Source: Methylocaldum sp002005105 (GTDB taxonomy: Bacteria; Pseudomonadota; Gammaproteobacteria; Methylococcales; Methylococcaceae). From it: DNA of 64,000 nucleotides. The stretch is from contig NZ_CP194902.1 in the NCBI RefSeq assembly GCF_051027545.1, positions 2,046,001 to 2,110,000 on the forward strand, in the 5' to 3' direction. The notes below the pieces were generated by a model. That model was given only the letters and a program-made list of their open reading frames with translations, made no database searches and was not told the origin of the DNA. This document shows positions 33,933 to 43,533 of this stretch, one piece after another (the first letter of the stretch is position 1; the number at the start of each line of letters is the position of its first letter). The position numbers were made by a program, and so were the translations under genes.

Positions 33933-36710
33933 ATGGTTGCCAATCCCAAAGATTTAAAGACAGCGAAGACCGTCGGATTCAAGCTCGACGGCGAAGACAT
34001 TCAGGCTTTCGAAGGCGAAACTATCCTTCAGGCGGCCAAGCGGCAGGGTAAGGAGATCCCGCATCTGTGTTACAAAGACGGCTACCGGCCGGACGGCAAT
34101 TGTCGCGCCTGCGTGGTGGAGATCAAGGGCGAACGTGTCCTGGCGCCGTCCTGTTGCCGTTATCCGCAGGAAGGGATGGATGTATCGAGCACGAGCGAGA
34201 GGGCTCGCACTTCTCAAAAGCTGGTGCTGGAGCTTCTGCTCTCCGATATGCCGGAGCAAGGCAAATCGCCTTATAACCCTCATTCCGAGCTGGATTTCTG
34301 GGCAGACAAGATGGAGGTCGGGAACCCTCGATTCCCCGGTCGAGGGCAGCCGGCTCCCGATTTTTCGCACCCCGCCATCGCCGTGAATCTGGACGCCTGC
34401 ATCCAGTGCACGCGTTGCGTGCGGGCCTGCCGCGAAGAGCAGATGAATGACGTGATCGGCTACGCGTTCCGCGGGCATCACTCCAAGATCGTTTTCGATC
34501 AGGACGACCCGATGGGCGAGAGTACCTGCGTGGCCTGCGGTGAATGCGTGCAGGCGTGCCCGACCGGTGCCTTGATGCCGTCCAAGAATGTCGGCCTGGT
34601 CGAACCCGACAAGAAGATCGATTCCACCTGCCCTTACTGCGGCGTCGGGTGTCTTCTGACCTTCAACGTCAAGGACAACAAGATCCTTTACGTCGATGGA
34701 CGCGACGGCGATACCAATCACAGCCGTCTCTGCGTCAAGGGTCGGTTCGGTTTCGATTACGTCCACAATCCCTTGCGCCTGACCAAGCCTCTGATCCGCA
34801 AGGAAGGCGTGGCGAAGACCACGGAACTGCTCGATCCTAAGGACATCGAGCAGGTCTTCCGTGAGGCGACCTGGGAGGAAGCACTGGATTTCGCCGCTTC
34901 CGGACTCCGCAAGATTCGTGACGAGAAGGGCCCCCAAGCTTTGGCCGGCTTTGGCTCGGCCAAAGGCAGCAACGAAGAGGCTTATTTGTTCCAGAAACTG
35001 GTGCGTACCGGCTTCGGCACCAATAACGTCGATCATTGCACCCGCTTGTGTCATGCCTCGTCGGTTGCGGCTTTGCTGGAGTGCATCGGTTCCGGCGCGG
35101 TATCGAATCCGGTGGAAGATGTCGCGAAGGCCGAGGTCATCGTCCTCATCGGGTCCAATCCCACGGTCAATCACCCGGTTGCGGCCACGTGGTTCAAGAA
35201 TGCGGTGCGGAACGGCACCAAGCTCATCGTGATGGATCCGATCCGCACGGAAATTTGTCGCTTCGCGACCTATTCGCTGCAGTTCCGTCCGGATACCGAC
35301 GTGGCCTTGCTCAACGCGATCATGCATACCATCGTTGCGGAAGGCCTATACAACGAGGAATACATCCGAAAGCACACCGAAGGCTTCGAACAGCTGAGAG
35401 AGCACCTGAAGGACTACAATCCTGACCTGATGGCTCCCGTGTGCGGCATCCCAGCGGAAACCATCAAGGAGGTGGCTCGTCTTTATGCCAAGTCCAAGGC
35501 GGCGATGATCCTCTGGGGAATGGGGGTGTCCCAGCACGTCCACGGTACCGACAATGCCCGTTGCTTGATCTCTCTCGCTCTGATGACCGGCCAGATCGGC
35601 CGTCCGGGCACCGGTTTGCATCCGCTGCGCGGACAAAACAACGTGCAGGGTGCGTCCGATGTGGGGCTTATCCCCATGGTCTATCCGGATTATCAGCCGG
35701 TCGGCGATGCCGAAGTCCGCGCAAAGTTCGAAAAGCTGTGGAGTACTCAACTCGACCCCAAGCCAGGCCTTACCGTGGTCGAAATCATCCATGCCATCCA
35801 TGATGGCAAGCTGAACGGTCTCTATATCGAGGGTGAAAACCCGGCCATGTCCGATCCCAATCAGAACCACGCCCGCGAAGCCTTGGCGATGCTGGAGCAC
35901 TGCGTGGTGCAGGACATCTTCCTGACCGAAACGGCCGGCTTCGCCGACGTGATTCTGCCGGCCTCGGCTTTCCCAGAAAAGACCGGGACCTTTACCAATA
36001 CGGATCGCCGTGTTCAGTTGGGACGGCAAGCCATCGACCCGCCGGGCGACGCTCGACAGGACTGGTGGATCATTCAGGAAATCGCGCGGCGTATGGGGTT
36101 GGACTGGAATTACTCCGGCCCTAAGGATGTGTTCAACGAAATGCGCCAGGCGATGGGCAGCATCGCCGGTATTACCTGGGACCGGCTGGAGCGGGACGAC
36201 TCCGTCATCTACCCGTGCGAGCAAGAGGGTGATCCCGGTGAACCGGTCATTTTTGTGGATGAGTTTCCGCGCAAGGGCGGCAAGGGATTGTTCGTTCCTG
36301 CGGTATTCAGCCGCGCGAACGAACTGCCCGACAATGACTATCCGTTTGTCTTCATTACCGGCCGGCAGCTCGAGCACTGGCATACCGGCAGTATGACCCG
36401 GCATGCGAGCGTTCTGGATGCGATCGAGCCCGATCCGGTTGTCTCGATTCATCCGCTCGACTTGGAAGCCTTGGGCGGCAAGCCAGGCGAATTGATTACC
36501 ATCGAATCGAGGCGCGGCAAGATCTCCGCCTATGCGAGGGTCGATACTGGGTTGCAGCCGGGAAGCTTATTCATGGCCTTCTGTTACAACGAAGCCTCGG
36601 CCAATCTGATCACCAACGAGGCGTTGGATCCCTACGGTAAAATACCTGAATTCAAGTTCTGCGCCGTCAAAGTTACACCCGGCGGCAAGTTGTCCGAACG
36701 GATCAGTTAA
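33933..36710 (+). CDS. NAD-dependent formate dehydrogenase alpha subunit (Mo/W-bisPGD)
   Basis: 925 residues. An N-terminal [2Fe-2S] domain (CYKDGYRPDGNCRACVVEIKG) is followed by a His/Cys-type cluster segment, two ferredoxin-like [4Fe-4S] motifs (CIQCTRCVRACREEQ and CVACGECVQACPTGAL), then the cluster next to the cofactor (CPYCGVGC). In the catalytic domain the metal-ligand Cys lies in HCTRLCHASS near residue 370; there is no TGA codon, so no selenocysteine. NPTVNHPVAATW, HPLRGQNNVQGASD and a C-terminal cofactor domain (FITGRQLEHWHTGSMTRHA) complete the enzyme. It oxidises formate to CO2 and passes electrons to the beta subunit. Whether it holds Mo or W is not visible. Confidence 0.95.
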   Translation: MVANPKDLKTAKTVGFKLDGEDIQAFEGETILQAAKRQGKEIPHLCYKDGYRPDGNCRACVVEIKGERVLAPSCCRYPQEGMDVSSTSERARTSQKLVLELLLSDMPEQGKSPYNPHSELDFWADKMEVGNPRFPGRGQPAPDFSHPAIAVNLDACIQCTRCVRACREEQMNDVIGYAFRGHHSKIVFDQDDPMGESTCVACGECVQACPTGALMPSKNVGLVEPDKKIDSTCPYCGVGCLLTFNVKDNKILYVDGRDGDTNHSRLCVKGRFGFDYVHNPLRLTKPLIRKEGVAKTTELLDPKDIEQVFREATWEEALDFAASGLRKIRDEKGPQALAGFGSAKGSNEEAYLFQKLVRTGFGTNNVDHCTRLCHASSVAALLECIGSGAVSNPVEDVAKAEVIVLIGSNPTVNHPVAATWFKNAVRNGTKLIVMDPIRTEICRFATYSLQFRPDTDVALLNAIMHTIVAEGLYNEEYIRKHTEGFEQLREHLKDYNPDLMAPVCGIPAETIKEVARLYAKSKAAMILWGMGVSQHVHGTDNARCLISLALMTGQIGRPGTGLHPLRGQNNVQGASDVGLIPMVYPDYQPVGDAEVRAKFEKLWSTQLDPKPGLTVVEIIHAIHDGKLNGLYIEGENPAMSDPNQNHAREALAMLEHCVVQDIFLTETAGFADVILPASAFPEKTGTFTNTDRRVQLGRQAIDPPGDARQDWWIIQEIARRMGLDWNYSGPKDVFNEMRQAMGSIAGITWDRLERDDSVIYPCEQEGDPGEPVIFVDEFPRKGGKGLFVPAVFSRANELPDNDYPFVFITGRQLEHWHTGSMTRHASVLDAIEPDPVVSIHPLDLEALGGKPGELITIESRRGKISAYARVDTGLQPGSLFMAFCYNEASANLITNEALDPYGKIPEFKFCAVKVTPGGKLSERIS

Positions 36711-36730
36711 TCGATAGATTGATCTAGGGC

Positions 36731-36765
36731 AGCCCTGACGGCGGATTTGTCGTCAGGGCTTTCTT
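36731..36765 (+). terminator. Rho-independent terminator of the formate dehydrogenase operon
   Basis: agccctgacg (36731-36740) pairs with cgtcagggct (36751-36760), followed by ttctt. It ends the two-gene operon 20 bp after the alpha-subunit stop. Confidence 0.85.
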
Positions 36766-37005
36766 GCGTGTTGCCCAAAAAACCCGTCTAACCGTGCTGT
36801 GCCGGGCTTCGCAGCAGTTCTTGCATTATTGACTTTTAATCCGAAATACTTCAACTTACGCACGCAGACGGGCTTGTCGGGGAATTTCCACGAGTACCTT
36901 AGGGAATGTTTCCTTACGCAACATAAAATCCGTCCTATTGTTTTTAGGGTAACTTATCGTTAACAAAACGTACTCTGTGTATACAGAATACGAGGAGGAA
37001 AAGAG

Positions 37006-38871
37006 ATGAAAAAACCCGTGAAAAGTTGGCTGGTCGCAACGTCGGTCGCATCGTTGCTGGCAGCCCCGGGGATTTCCCAAGCCAATACCGAAGTCGAAGC
37101 CCTCACGAAGGACCCCAAGAACTTCGCGAGTTGGGGCGGGGATTACTATGGCATGCGCTACAGCGCGCTGGACCAGATCAATAATAAGAACGTAAAGGAT
37201 CTTCAGCCTGTCTGGACTTTCTCGACCGGCATGCTGCGTGGTCACGAAGGTGGCCCTCTCGTCATCAATGATGTGATCTATATTCAGACGCCTTACCCGC
37301 ACAAGGTTTATGCGCTGGATCAAGGCACTCAGTCCGTAATCTGGGAGTACTCTTACTCACCCGATAAGGATGTCGATCCCAACCAGGTTATCTCGGTCAT
37401 GTGCTGCGACGTGGTAAACCGTGGTCTCGCGTACGGCGACGGCAAGATCTTCCTGGCTCAGGGTGACGCTACGCTGGTTGCCTTGGACGCCAAGACCGGC
37501 AAAGTGGTGTGGAAGACCAAGAACGGCGAACCCAAGCTCGGCATGACCAGCACCAACGCTCCGCTGGTGGTAAAGGATAAGGTCATCACCGGTATCGCCG
37601 GCGGCGAGTTTGGTGTGCGCGGTTTCCTCGCGGCTTACAACATCAAAGACGGTACCTTGGCTTGGAAAGCCTACAGCATGGGTCCGGATTCCGACATCAA
37701 GGTCGATCCGGAAAAGACCATGACCTGGACCGACGGCAAAATGGCGCCGGTCGGCAAGGACTCCAGCGTGAAAACCTGGGAAGGCGATCAGTGGAAGCTC
37801 GGCGGTGGCACCACCTGGGGCTGGTACAGCTACGATCCGAAACTCAATCTGGTCTACTACGGCTCCGGCAACCCCGGTACCTGGAATCCGAGTCAGCGTC
37901 CCGGCGACAACAAATGGTCGATGACCCTCTGGGCTCGCGATGCGGATACCGGCGTGGCCAAGTGGGTTTATCAGATGACCCCGCACGACGAATGGGACTA
38001 TGACGGCATCAATGAGACGCCCTTGATCGATCTGAAAATGACCGACAAGAACGGCAAGGAGCACGACAAGTTGATCGTCCACTTCGATCGTAACGGTTTC
38101 GGCTATACGCTCGACCGTGAAACCGGCGAGCTTCTGGTTGCCGAGAAATTCGACAAGGCCGTCAACTGGGCCAGCCACGTCGACATGAAGACCGGCCGTC
38201 CGCAGGTGGTCGACCAATACAGCACGCACAAGGGCGGTCCCGACCACAACACCACAGGGATCTGCCCGGCCGCTCTGGGTAGCAAGGACCAGCAGCCGAT
38301 CGCGTTCTCGCCCCGGACCAATTTGGTCTATATTCCGGGCAACCACGTGTGCATGAACTACGAGCCTTTCGAAGTCGAGTACACGGCAGGTCAGCCGTAC
38401 GTCGGCGCGACTCTCACCATGTTCCCGGCCGGTGTTGACGCCAAGACCGGCGAGAAGAACGGTTCGCATAACCTCGGCGTATTCACCGCCTGGGATCCGA
38501 CGACCGGCAAGATCGTTTGGGCTAAGGACGAACCGTTCTCCGTATGGAGTGGCGCGGTTGCAACCGCTGGCGATGTCGTGTTCTACGGCACCTTGGAAGG
38601 CTACTTGAAAGCGGTTGACGCCAAGACCGGCCAAGAACTTTACAAGTTCAAGACCCCGTCGGGCATCATCGGCAACGTCAACACCTGGAGCTACAAAGGC
38701 AAGCAGTATGTTGGCGTTATGTCGGGTCTCGGTGGCTGGGCCGGTATCGGTATGGCCGCTGGCCTCGAAGGCGAAAGCGAAGGGTTGGGTGCTGTAGGCG
38801 CATACCGTAGCCTCAGCAACTACACCAAACTGGGCGGTGTATTCACCGTATTCGCTCTGCCTAACAAATAA
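37006..38871 (+). CDS. xoxF: Lanthanide-dependent methanol dehydrogenase XoxF
   Basis: 621 residues with a signal peptide (LVATSVASLLAAPGISQA), a periplasmic eight-bladed PQQ propeller. The adjacent-cysteine pair of methanol dehydrogenases is at 133-134 (VMCCDVV). The catalytic Asp331 is followed two residues later by Asp333 in EWDYDGIN; that second Asp marks lanthanide-binding XoxF, whereas calcium-type MxaF has Ala there. Length and sequence style suggest the XoxF5 clade, not proven here. AGGAGG precedes the ATG, and the palindromic tgtataca lies just upstream. A terminator-like hairpin separates it from xoxJ. Confidence 0.96.
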   Translation: MKKPVKSWLVATSVASLLAAPGISQANTEVEALTKDPKNFASWGGDYYGMRYSALDQINNKNVKDLQPVWTFSTGMLRGHEGGPLVINDVIYIQTPYPHKVYALDQGTQSVIWEYSYSPDKDVDPNQVISVMCCDVVNRGLAYGDGKIFLAQGDATLVALDAKTGKVVWKTKNGEPKLGMTSTNAPLVVKDKVITGIAGGEFGVRGFLAAYNIKDGTLAWKAYSMGPDSDIKVDPEKTMTWTDGKMAPVGKDSSVKTWEGDQWKLGGGTTWGWYSYDPKLNLVYYGSGNPGTWNPSQRPGDNKWSMTLWARDADTGVAKWVYQMTPHDEWDYDGINETPLIDLKMTDKNGKEHDKLIVHFDRNGFGYTLDRETGELLVAEKFDKAVNWASHVDMKTGRPQVVDQYSTHKGGPDHNTTGICPAALGSKDQQPIAFSPRTNLVYIPGNHVCMNYEPFEVEYTAGQPYVGATLTMFPAGVDAKTGEKNGSHNLGVFTAWDPTTGKIVWAKDEPFSVWSGAVATAGDVVFYGTLEGYLKAVDAKTGQELYKFKTPSGIIGNVNTWSYKGKQYVGVMSGLGGWAGIGMAAGLEGESEGLGAVGAYRSLSNYTKLGGVFTVFALPNK

Positions 38872-38895
38872 ATCTAAAGCGTTAGTTGTATAGTA

Positions 38896-38931
38896 CGCCC
38901 TGGCTGATTCGTCAGCCGGGGCGTTCTTTTT
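38896..38931 (+). terminator. Terminator or attenuator between xoxF and xoxJ
   Basis: cgccctggctga and tcagccggggcg form a strong stem (38896-38922) followed by ttcttttt. It lies between two genes of one functional unit, so partial read-through probably sets a high xoxF to xoxJ ratio. Confidence 0.75.
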
Positions 38932-39009
38932 GTAGTGGTTTTGAATGCCGAATTTTTACGTTTACTCTTGGTCTTAAAGACGTTTGTTCAAGCTATAAAG
39001 GAGTCCTTC

Positions 39010-39882
39010 ATGACCGTTAGGTGCGATACCCGTCGGGCAGTGGTGCTTTTGGCGTCATTGTTGATGCCTTTTTCCGTGGCTCAAGCGGATAAAGATGCTT
39101 TCAAGGTTTGCGCAGACCCGAACAATCCACCTTTCTCAGATAAGAACGGTCATGGTTTCGAGAACAAAATTGCCGAGCTGTTCGCTAAGGAGTTGGGAAA
39201 AAAAGTCGAATACACCTGGTTCCCGCAGCGGATCGGCTTCATTCGGAATACTTTAAAAGCGCAATTGCCGGACTCCGACGAATACAAGTGCGACGTGGTG
39301 ATGGGCGTGCCTACCGGATATGAGCTCGCCGCGACCACCAAGCCTTATTACCGTTCGACGTATGCCTTGGTTTACCGGAAAAATCGCGGCTGGGACGACA
39401 TCAAATCGCCCGAAGATCTTGAACGTCTTCCGGACGAACGGAAGAGCAAGCTGCGCATCGCCATGTTCGATGGAGCGCCAGGCACAACCTGGCTATTCAA
39501 TCATCAACTCGCCGATCAAGGGATACCTTATCAAAGCATGTCGGGAGATGCGTCGGTCAATACCGCTCAGATTCTTGCGAAGGATTTCTCTGAAGGGAAA
39601 ATCGATATGGTCATCGTTTGGGGGCCGATCGCCGGTTACCTCGTCACTCAAGGGAAACCCGGGGCTTTCGGGATGATACCCATGAAGTCGGAAGAGTCGG
39701 TCAAATTCGACTTCCCTATCTCGATGGCCGTCCGCTTTCCCGACAAGGAGCGGAAAGAGGAGTTGAACTCTTTGATCGAACGAAACGCGAAGAAGATCGA
39801 AGCGTTACTACACGAGTATCGCGTGCCCTTGGTCGATCAGAATGGAAACCTGATCGAAGCGGCAAATAAAAGAAAAAAATAA
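39010..39882 (+). CDS. xoxJ: XoxJ/MxaJ-like periplasmic binding protein
   Basis: 290 residues with a signal peptide (VLLASLLMPFSVAQA). It belongs to the quinoprotein dehydrogenase-associated SBP_bac_3-like family: FKVCADPNNPPFSDKNGHGF at the mature N-terminus, VVMGVPTGYELAATTKPYYRS in the middle and IDMVIVWGPIAGYL in the second lobe. XoxJ interacts with XoxF and is thought to help its activation. ATG 39010 has aaggag upstream; the longer frame from 38935 lacks a ribosome site and runs through the terminator region. The cytochrome gene xoxG does not follow; the next gene is convergent. Confidence 0.9.
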   Translation: MTVRCDTRRAVVLLASLLMPFSVAQADKDAFKVCADPNNPPFSDKNGHGFENKIAELFAKELGKKVEYTWFPQRIGFIRNTLKAQLPDSDEYKCDVVMGVPTGYELAATTKPYYRSTYALVYRKNRGWDDIKSPEDLERLPDERKSKLRIAMFDGAPGTTWLFNHQLADQGIPYQSMSGDASVNTAQILAKDFSEGKIDMVIVWGPIAGYLVTQGKPGAFGMIPMKSEESVKFDFPISMAVRFPDKERKEELNSLIERNAKKIEALLHEYRVPLVDQNGNLIEAANKRKK

Positions 39883-39893
39883 GATATGGCGGG

Positions 39894-39921
39894 AGGGGCA
39901 GGGCGGTGAAGCCTTGCCCCT
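39894..39921. terminator. Hairpin between xoxJ and lysS, possible terminator
   Basis: aggggcagggc (39894-39904) pairs with gccttgcccct (39911-39921) around loop ggtgaa. It lies between convergent genes. A T tract is missing on both sides, so terminator function is uncertain. Confidence 0.4.
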
Positions 39922-39956
39922 GCCTCGTTATGACGGTTCCGGTAAACCGGGGTTTT

Positions 39957-41447
39957 TCAGCTTTCTCGCCGCATGTGCGGGAAGAGAATGACGTCGCGGA
40001 TCGAGGGCGAATCGGTGAAGAACATTACTAACCGGTCTATGCCGATGCCCTCGCCCGCGGTCGGCGGCAGCCCGTATTCCAAAGCGCGGATATAGTCCGC
40101 ATCGTAGTGCATCGCTTCTTCGTCCCCGGCATCCTTGTCTGCAACCTGTTTTTTGAACCGCTCCGCTTGATCTTCCGGGTCGTTCAGCTCCGAGAAGCCA
40201 TTGGCGATTTCCCGTCCTCCGATGAACAGCTCGAATCGGTCGGTCACGAATGCATTCTGATCGTTGCGGCGGGCCAGGGGCGATGTTTCGGTGGGATATT
40301 CCGTGATGAATACCGGACCCATCAGTCGATGCTCTACGGTTTTCTCGAAAATCTCAGTCTGGAGTTTGCCTAGACCATCGCCTGGGGTGACGAGATAACC
40401 CAGGCGCTCCGCAACTTGGGCCGCCCGATCGCGATCGGCGAGATCCTCAGCCGTCAGGTCCGGATTGTAGCGAAGAATCGATTCGAGTACGGTCAGCCGT
40501 TCGAACGGCTGCGCCAAATCGTAACTTTGACTCTCGTGTACGACGGTGGCGCTTCCGAAGAGCTTAACGGCTAGGCCGCGTAGCATTTCCTCGGACAAGT
40601 CCATCAAGTCCCGGTAGTCTGCATAGGCCTGATAGAACTCCAGCATCGTGAACTCCGGATTGTGCTTGGTGGACAATCCTTCGTTGCGGAAGCTGCGGTT
40701 GATCTCGAAAACCTTTTCGAACCCGCCGACGACGAGGCGCTTCAGGTAAAGCTCCGGCGCGATACGAAGATACAAATCCATATCGAGCGCGTTGTGATGG
40801 GTGATGAACGGCTTGGCCCGAGCTCCTCCCGGAATCACTTGCATCATCGGGGTTTCCACTTCGAGGAAGTCCCGCTCGAGCAGAAACTGCCGAATAAACT
40901 GAACGATGGTGCTGCGCATCTTGAACACTCGCCGCGAATCCTCATTCATGACGAGGTCGACATAGCGCTGCCGGTGGCGGGTTTCTTCGTCCGTTAGGCC
41001 GTGAAATTTCTCCGGCAAGGGGCGCAGTGATTTGGTAAGAAGGCGAATGCCCGTGGCTCGTATGGACAGCTCGCCGGTCTTGGTTCGAAACGCCGTTCCC
41101 TCGACGCCGATGATATCGCCGATGTCCCAGTGCTTGAAGGCTTCATATTCGCCTTCCGGCAGGGCATCCTTCTGCAGGAAAATCTGAATGCGGCCGGACA
41201 TGTCCTGAATATGGGCAAAGCTCGCCTTGCCCATCAGTCGCTTGCCCATCAGTCGCCCGGCGGCTTTCACCCGGATGTTGCGCGTTTCGAGGATGGCGCC
41301 ATCCTCGTCCCCGTATTGGTCATGAAGTGCCTGTACCAGTGTGTTGCGCCGGAAATCGTTGGGGAAGGCAATGCCGCTCCGACGCAATTCAGTCAGTTTT
41401 TCCCGCCTCTGAGCGATGAGTTTGTTTTCGTCGAGTTGTTCGGTCAT
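39957..41447 (-). CDS. lysS: Lysyl-tRNA synthetase, class II
   Basis: 496 residues. An N-terminal OB-fold anticodon-binding domain (VKAAGRLMGKRLMGKASFAH, with a small repeat RLMGK-RLMGK) is followed by the class II catalytic core: motif 1 around FLEVETPMMQVIPGGARA, motif 2 FEINRSFRNEGLSTKHNPEF, and motif 3 GLPPTAGEGIGIDRLVM. It attaches lysine to tRNA-Lys. It is downstream of prfB in the same direction, the common prfB-lysS arrangement. Confidence 0.97.
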   Translation of the reverse strand: MTEQLDENKLIAQRREKLTELRRSGIAFPNDFRRNTLVQALHDQYGDEDGAILETRNIRVKAAGRLMGKRLMGKASFAHIQDMSGRIQIFLQKDALPEGEYEAFKHWDIGDIIGVEGTAFRTKTGELSIRATGIRLLTKSLRPLPEKFHGLTDEETRHRQRYVDLVMNEDSRRVFKMRSTIVQFIRQFLLERDFLEVETPMMQVIPGGARAKPFITHHNALDMDLYLRIAPELYLKRLVVGGFEKVFEINRSFRNEGLSTKHNPEFTMLEFYQAYADYRDLMDLSEEMLRGLAVKLFGSATVVHESQSYDLAQPFERLTVLESILRYNPDLTAEDLADRDRAAQVAERLGYLVTPGDGLGKLQTEIFEKTVEHRLMGPVFITEYPTETSPLARRNDQNAFVTDRFELFIGGREIANGFSELNDPEDQAERFKKQVADKDAGDEEAMHYDADYIRALEYGLPPTAGEGIGIDRLVMFFTDSPSIRDVILFPHMRRES

Positions 41448-41548
41448 ACCGTTTCTTGTTACGAAAATGTTTCAGGGAAAGCTCCGCTTGAGCGGAGTAA
41501 ACCAGGCTGTTTGCGGCGGGCCGGGCATACTCCGACCGCCTTTAAGCC

Positions 41549-42647
41549 TCACAGGCCGCTTTTCAAGCTGGCTTCGATGAACATGTCCAGATCGCCGTCC
41601 AGCACGGCTTGCGGGTTGCCGGTTTCGACCCCGGTGCGCAAATCCTTGATCCTTGATTGGTCCAGTACGTACGAGCGAATCTGGCTGCCCCAGCCGATGT
41701 CGGACTTGGAATCTTCCAGTTTTTGCTTTTCCGCGTTGCGCTTCAGCATCTCCATCTCGTAGAGCTTCGCCCGAAGCTGTTTCATGCATCGGTCGCGGTT
41801 GGCGTGCTGGGACCGTTCGGTCTGGCACTGTACCACGATGCCGCTGGGAACGTGCGTGATGCGCACGGCGGATTCGGTTCGGTTGACGTGCTGTCCGCCG
41901 GCGCCGCTGGCCCGGTATACGTCGGTGCGGAGATCGGCCGGATTGATTTCGATATCGATCGTGTCGTCCACTTCGGGCGAAACGAATACCGAGGAGAACG
42001 AGGTATGCCGACGATTGCCGGAGTCGAACGGTGATTTTCGGACCAGACGGTGCACGCCGGTTTCGGTTCGCAGCCAGCCGTAGGCATATTCGCCCTCGAA
42101 GCGGATGGTAGCGCTCTTGATGCCGGCAACGTCACCGGGCGACTCTTCGATCAGTTCGGTCTTGAAGCCGCGGCGTTCGCCCCAGCGAAGATACATGCGT
42201 TCCAGCATTTCCGCCCAGTCCTGGGCCTCGGTGCCGCCGGACCCCGCCTGAATGTCGAGGAAGGCATTGTTCGGGTCCATTTCGCCGGCGAACATGCGCC
42301 GGAACTCGAGATCGGCTACCAGCTTTTCGAAGCGTTCGAGATCGGCAGCCACGGTGTCCACGGTTGCTTCGTCGTCTTCTTCCACCGCCAGTTCGAGGAG
42401 TTCCTCGGCGTCGTTCACGCCCTGCTCGATGCTGACCAGGTTGTTGACGACCGACTCGAGCTGCGTGCGCTCGCGTCCCAGATTTTGGGCTCTTTCGGGG
42501 TCGTCCCAGATCTTTGGGTCTTCCAGTTCCTTTAAAACTTCGTCCAGCCGCTCCCGTTTGGTATCGAAGTCAAAGGTACCCCCTAAGAGCTGCCTGGCGG
42601 CTCTTCAAGTCTTTGATTTGGTTGTAGAGGGGATTGAGTTCGCGCAT
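41549..42647 (-). CDS. prfB: Peptide chain release factor 2, with programmed +1 frameshift
   Basis: The start codon is at 42647 (MRELNPLYNQIKDLKSRQAA). Codon 25 is CTT followed by the in-frame TGA (42572-42570) and C, preceded by the internal Shine-Dalgarno AGGGGG: the classic CUU UGA C autoregulatory frameshift site. After slipping one base the frame continues to 41549. RF2 features are the SPF anticodon-like motif (KSPFDSGNRRHTSF) and the GGQ motif (GAGGQHVNRTES). It releases peptides at UGA and UAA. Low RF2 raises frameshifting, so the site is a feedback sensor. The product is about 365 residues. Confidence 0.96.
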
Positions 42648-42741
42648 GGTGAATGGTTTTCAGTATCCGGCGAAAAAACCGCGATAGTACTACAGATGAG
42701 CGAGAAGAAAAACGAGCGGAAGCGTGCGGCTCAACTCGGCA

Positions 42742-43062
42742 TCAGTCCCAGCGCTCGTCTCGCACCTGAATCATGCCGTTTGCGATGCGGACCGGAAAGC
42801 ACGGGAGGTCCTCATAGGCCGGGGGCTTGAGGACTTTGCCGGTCTTTAGGCAGAAGCGGGCGCCATGGCGAGGGCAGACGATTTCGCAGCCTTCCAGCCG
42901 GCCGCTCGCGATCTCGGCGCCATCGTGGGTACAGACATCCTCGACGGCATAATACTCGCCGTCGATCATGAACACGGCGACGTCGGTTCCGTCGACATCC
43001 ACGACGACATGCTCGCCGTTTTGAAGACTGCCTTCACGGGCGACATCGATCCAGTCGGACAT
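42742..43062 (-). CDS. Rieske-type [2Fe-2S] ferredoxin of the suf operon
   Basis: 106 residues. The Rieske cluster ligands are CTHDG and CPRHGARF, spaced as in dioxygenase-type ferredoxins. It is the last gene of the suf cluster, 15 bp after the sufU gene. Such small Rieske proteins are frequently the tail gene of sufBCDSU operons; they may donate electrons for cluster assembly or serve as an early client. No oxygenase is nearby, so the name oxygenase ferredoxin would be misleading. Confidence 0.88.
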   Translation of the reverse strand: MSDWIDVAREGSLQNGEHVVVDVDGTDVAVFMIDGEYYAVEDVCTHDGAEIASGRLEGCEIVCPRHGARFCLKTGKVLKPPAYEDLPCFPVRIANGMIQVRDERWD

Positions 43063-43077
43063 GAAACGACTCTCTCT

Positions 43078-43533
43078 TTATTCGGTACTGACGGTGTCGG
43101 CTTCGTTCTTGAGAGCCGCTTGCAACGAATGCCAGGCCAGGGTGGCGCATTTCACCCGGGCCGGGTAGGCGCGTACGCCCGACAGGACCGCCAGTTTGCC
43201 GATTTCTTCCAGGTTCACGGCGTCGTCGTTCTTGCCGGTGGTGATGCGATGGAACAGATCGAACAAGTGCTGGGCCTCGTCCTCGGTGTGGCCTTTGACG
43301 ATTTCGGTCATGAGCGAGGCCGAGGCCGTCGAAATGGCGCAGCCCGAGCCTTGGAAGCTCACGTCCTCGATTACGCCGTCGTTGACTTTGACGTAAAGCG
43401 TGATTTTGTCGCCGCACAAGGGGTTGAACCCCTCGATCTTGCGGTTGGCGTCTTCCATCACCCGGAAATTGCGCGGGTTGCGGTTATGGTCGAATACGAC
43501 TTCCTGATAGAGATCCCTGATCTGATCCAGCAT
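43078..43533 (-). CDS. sufU: SUF scaffold/sulfur-transfer protein SufU
   Basis: 151 residues starting MLDQIRDLYQEVVFDHNRNP. The zinc or cluster ligands are in NPLCGDKITLYV, GSGCAISTASASL and the Cys of ARVKCATLAWHSL, and the insertion between the second and third ligands is SufU-like rather than IscU-like. SufU takes sulfur from SufS. The ATG overlaps the sufS stop (TAATG). The longer frame to 44031 is a shadow of sufS. Confidence 0.9.
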   Translation of the reverse strand: MLDQIRDLYQEVVFDHNRNPRNFRVMEDANRKIEGFNPLCGDKITLYVKVNDGVIEDVSFQGSGCAISTASASLMTEIVKGHTEDEAQHLFDLFHRITTGKNDDAVNLEEIGKLAVLSGVRAYPARVKCATLAWHSLQAALKNEADTVSTE

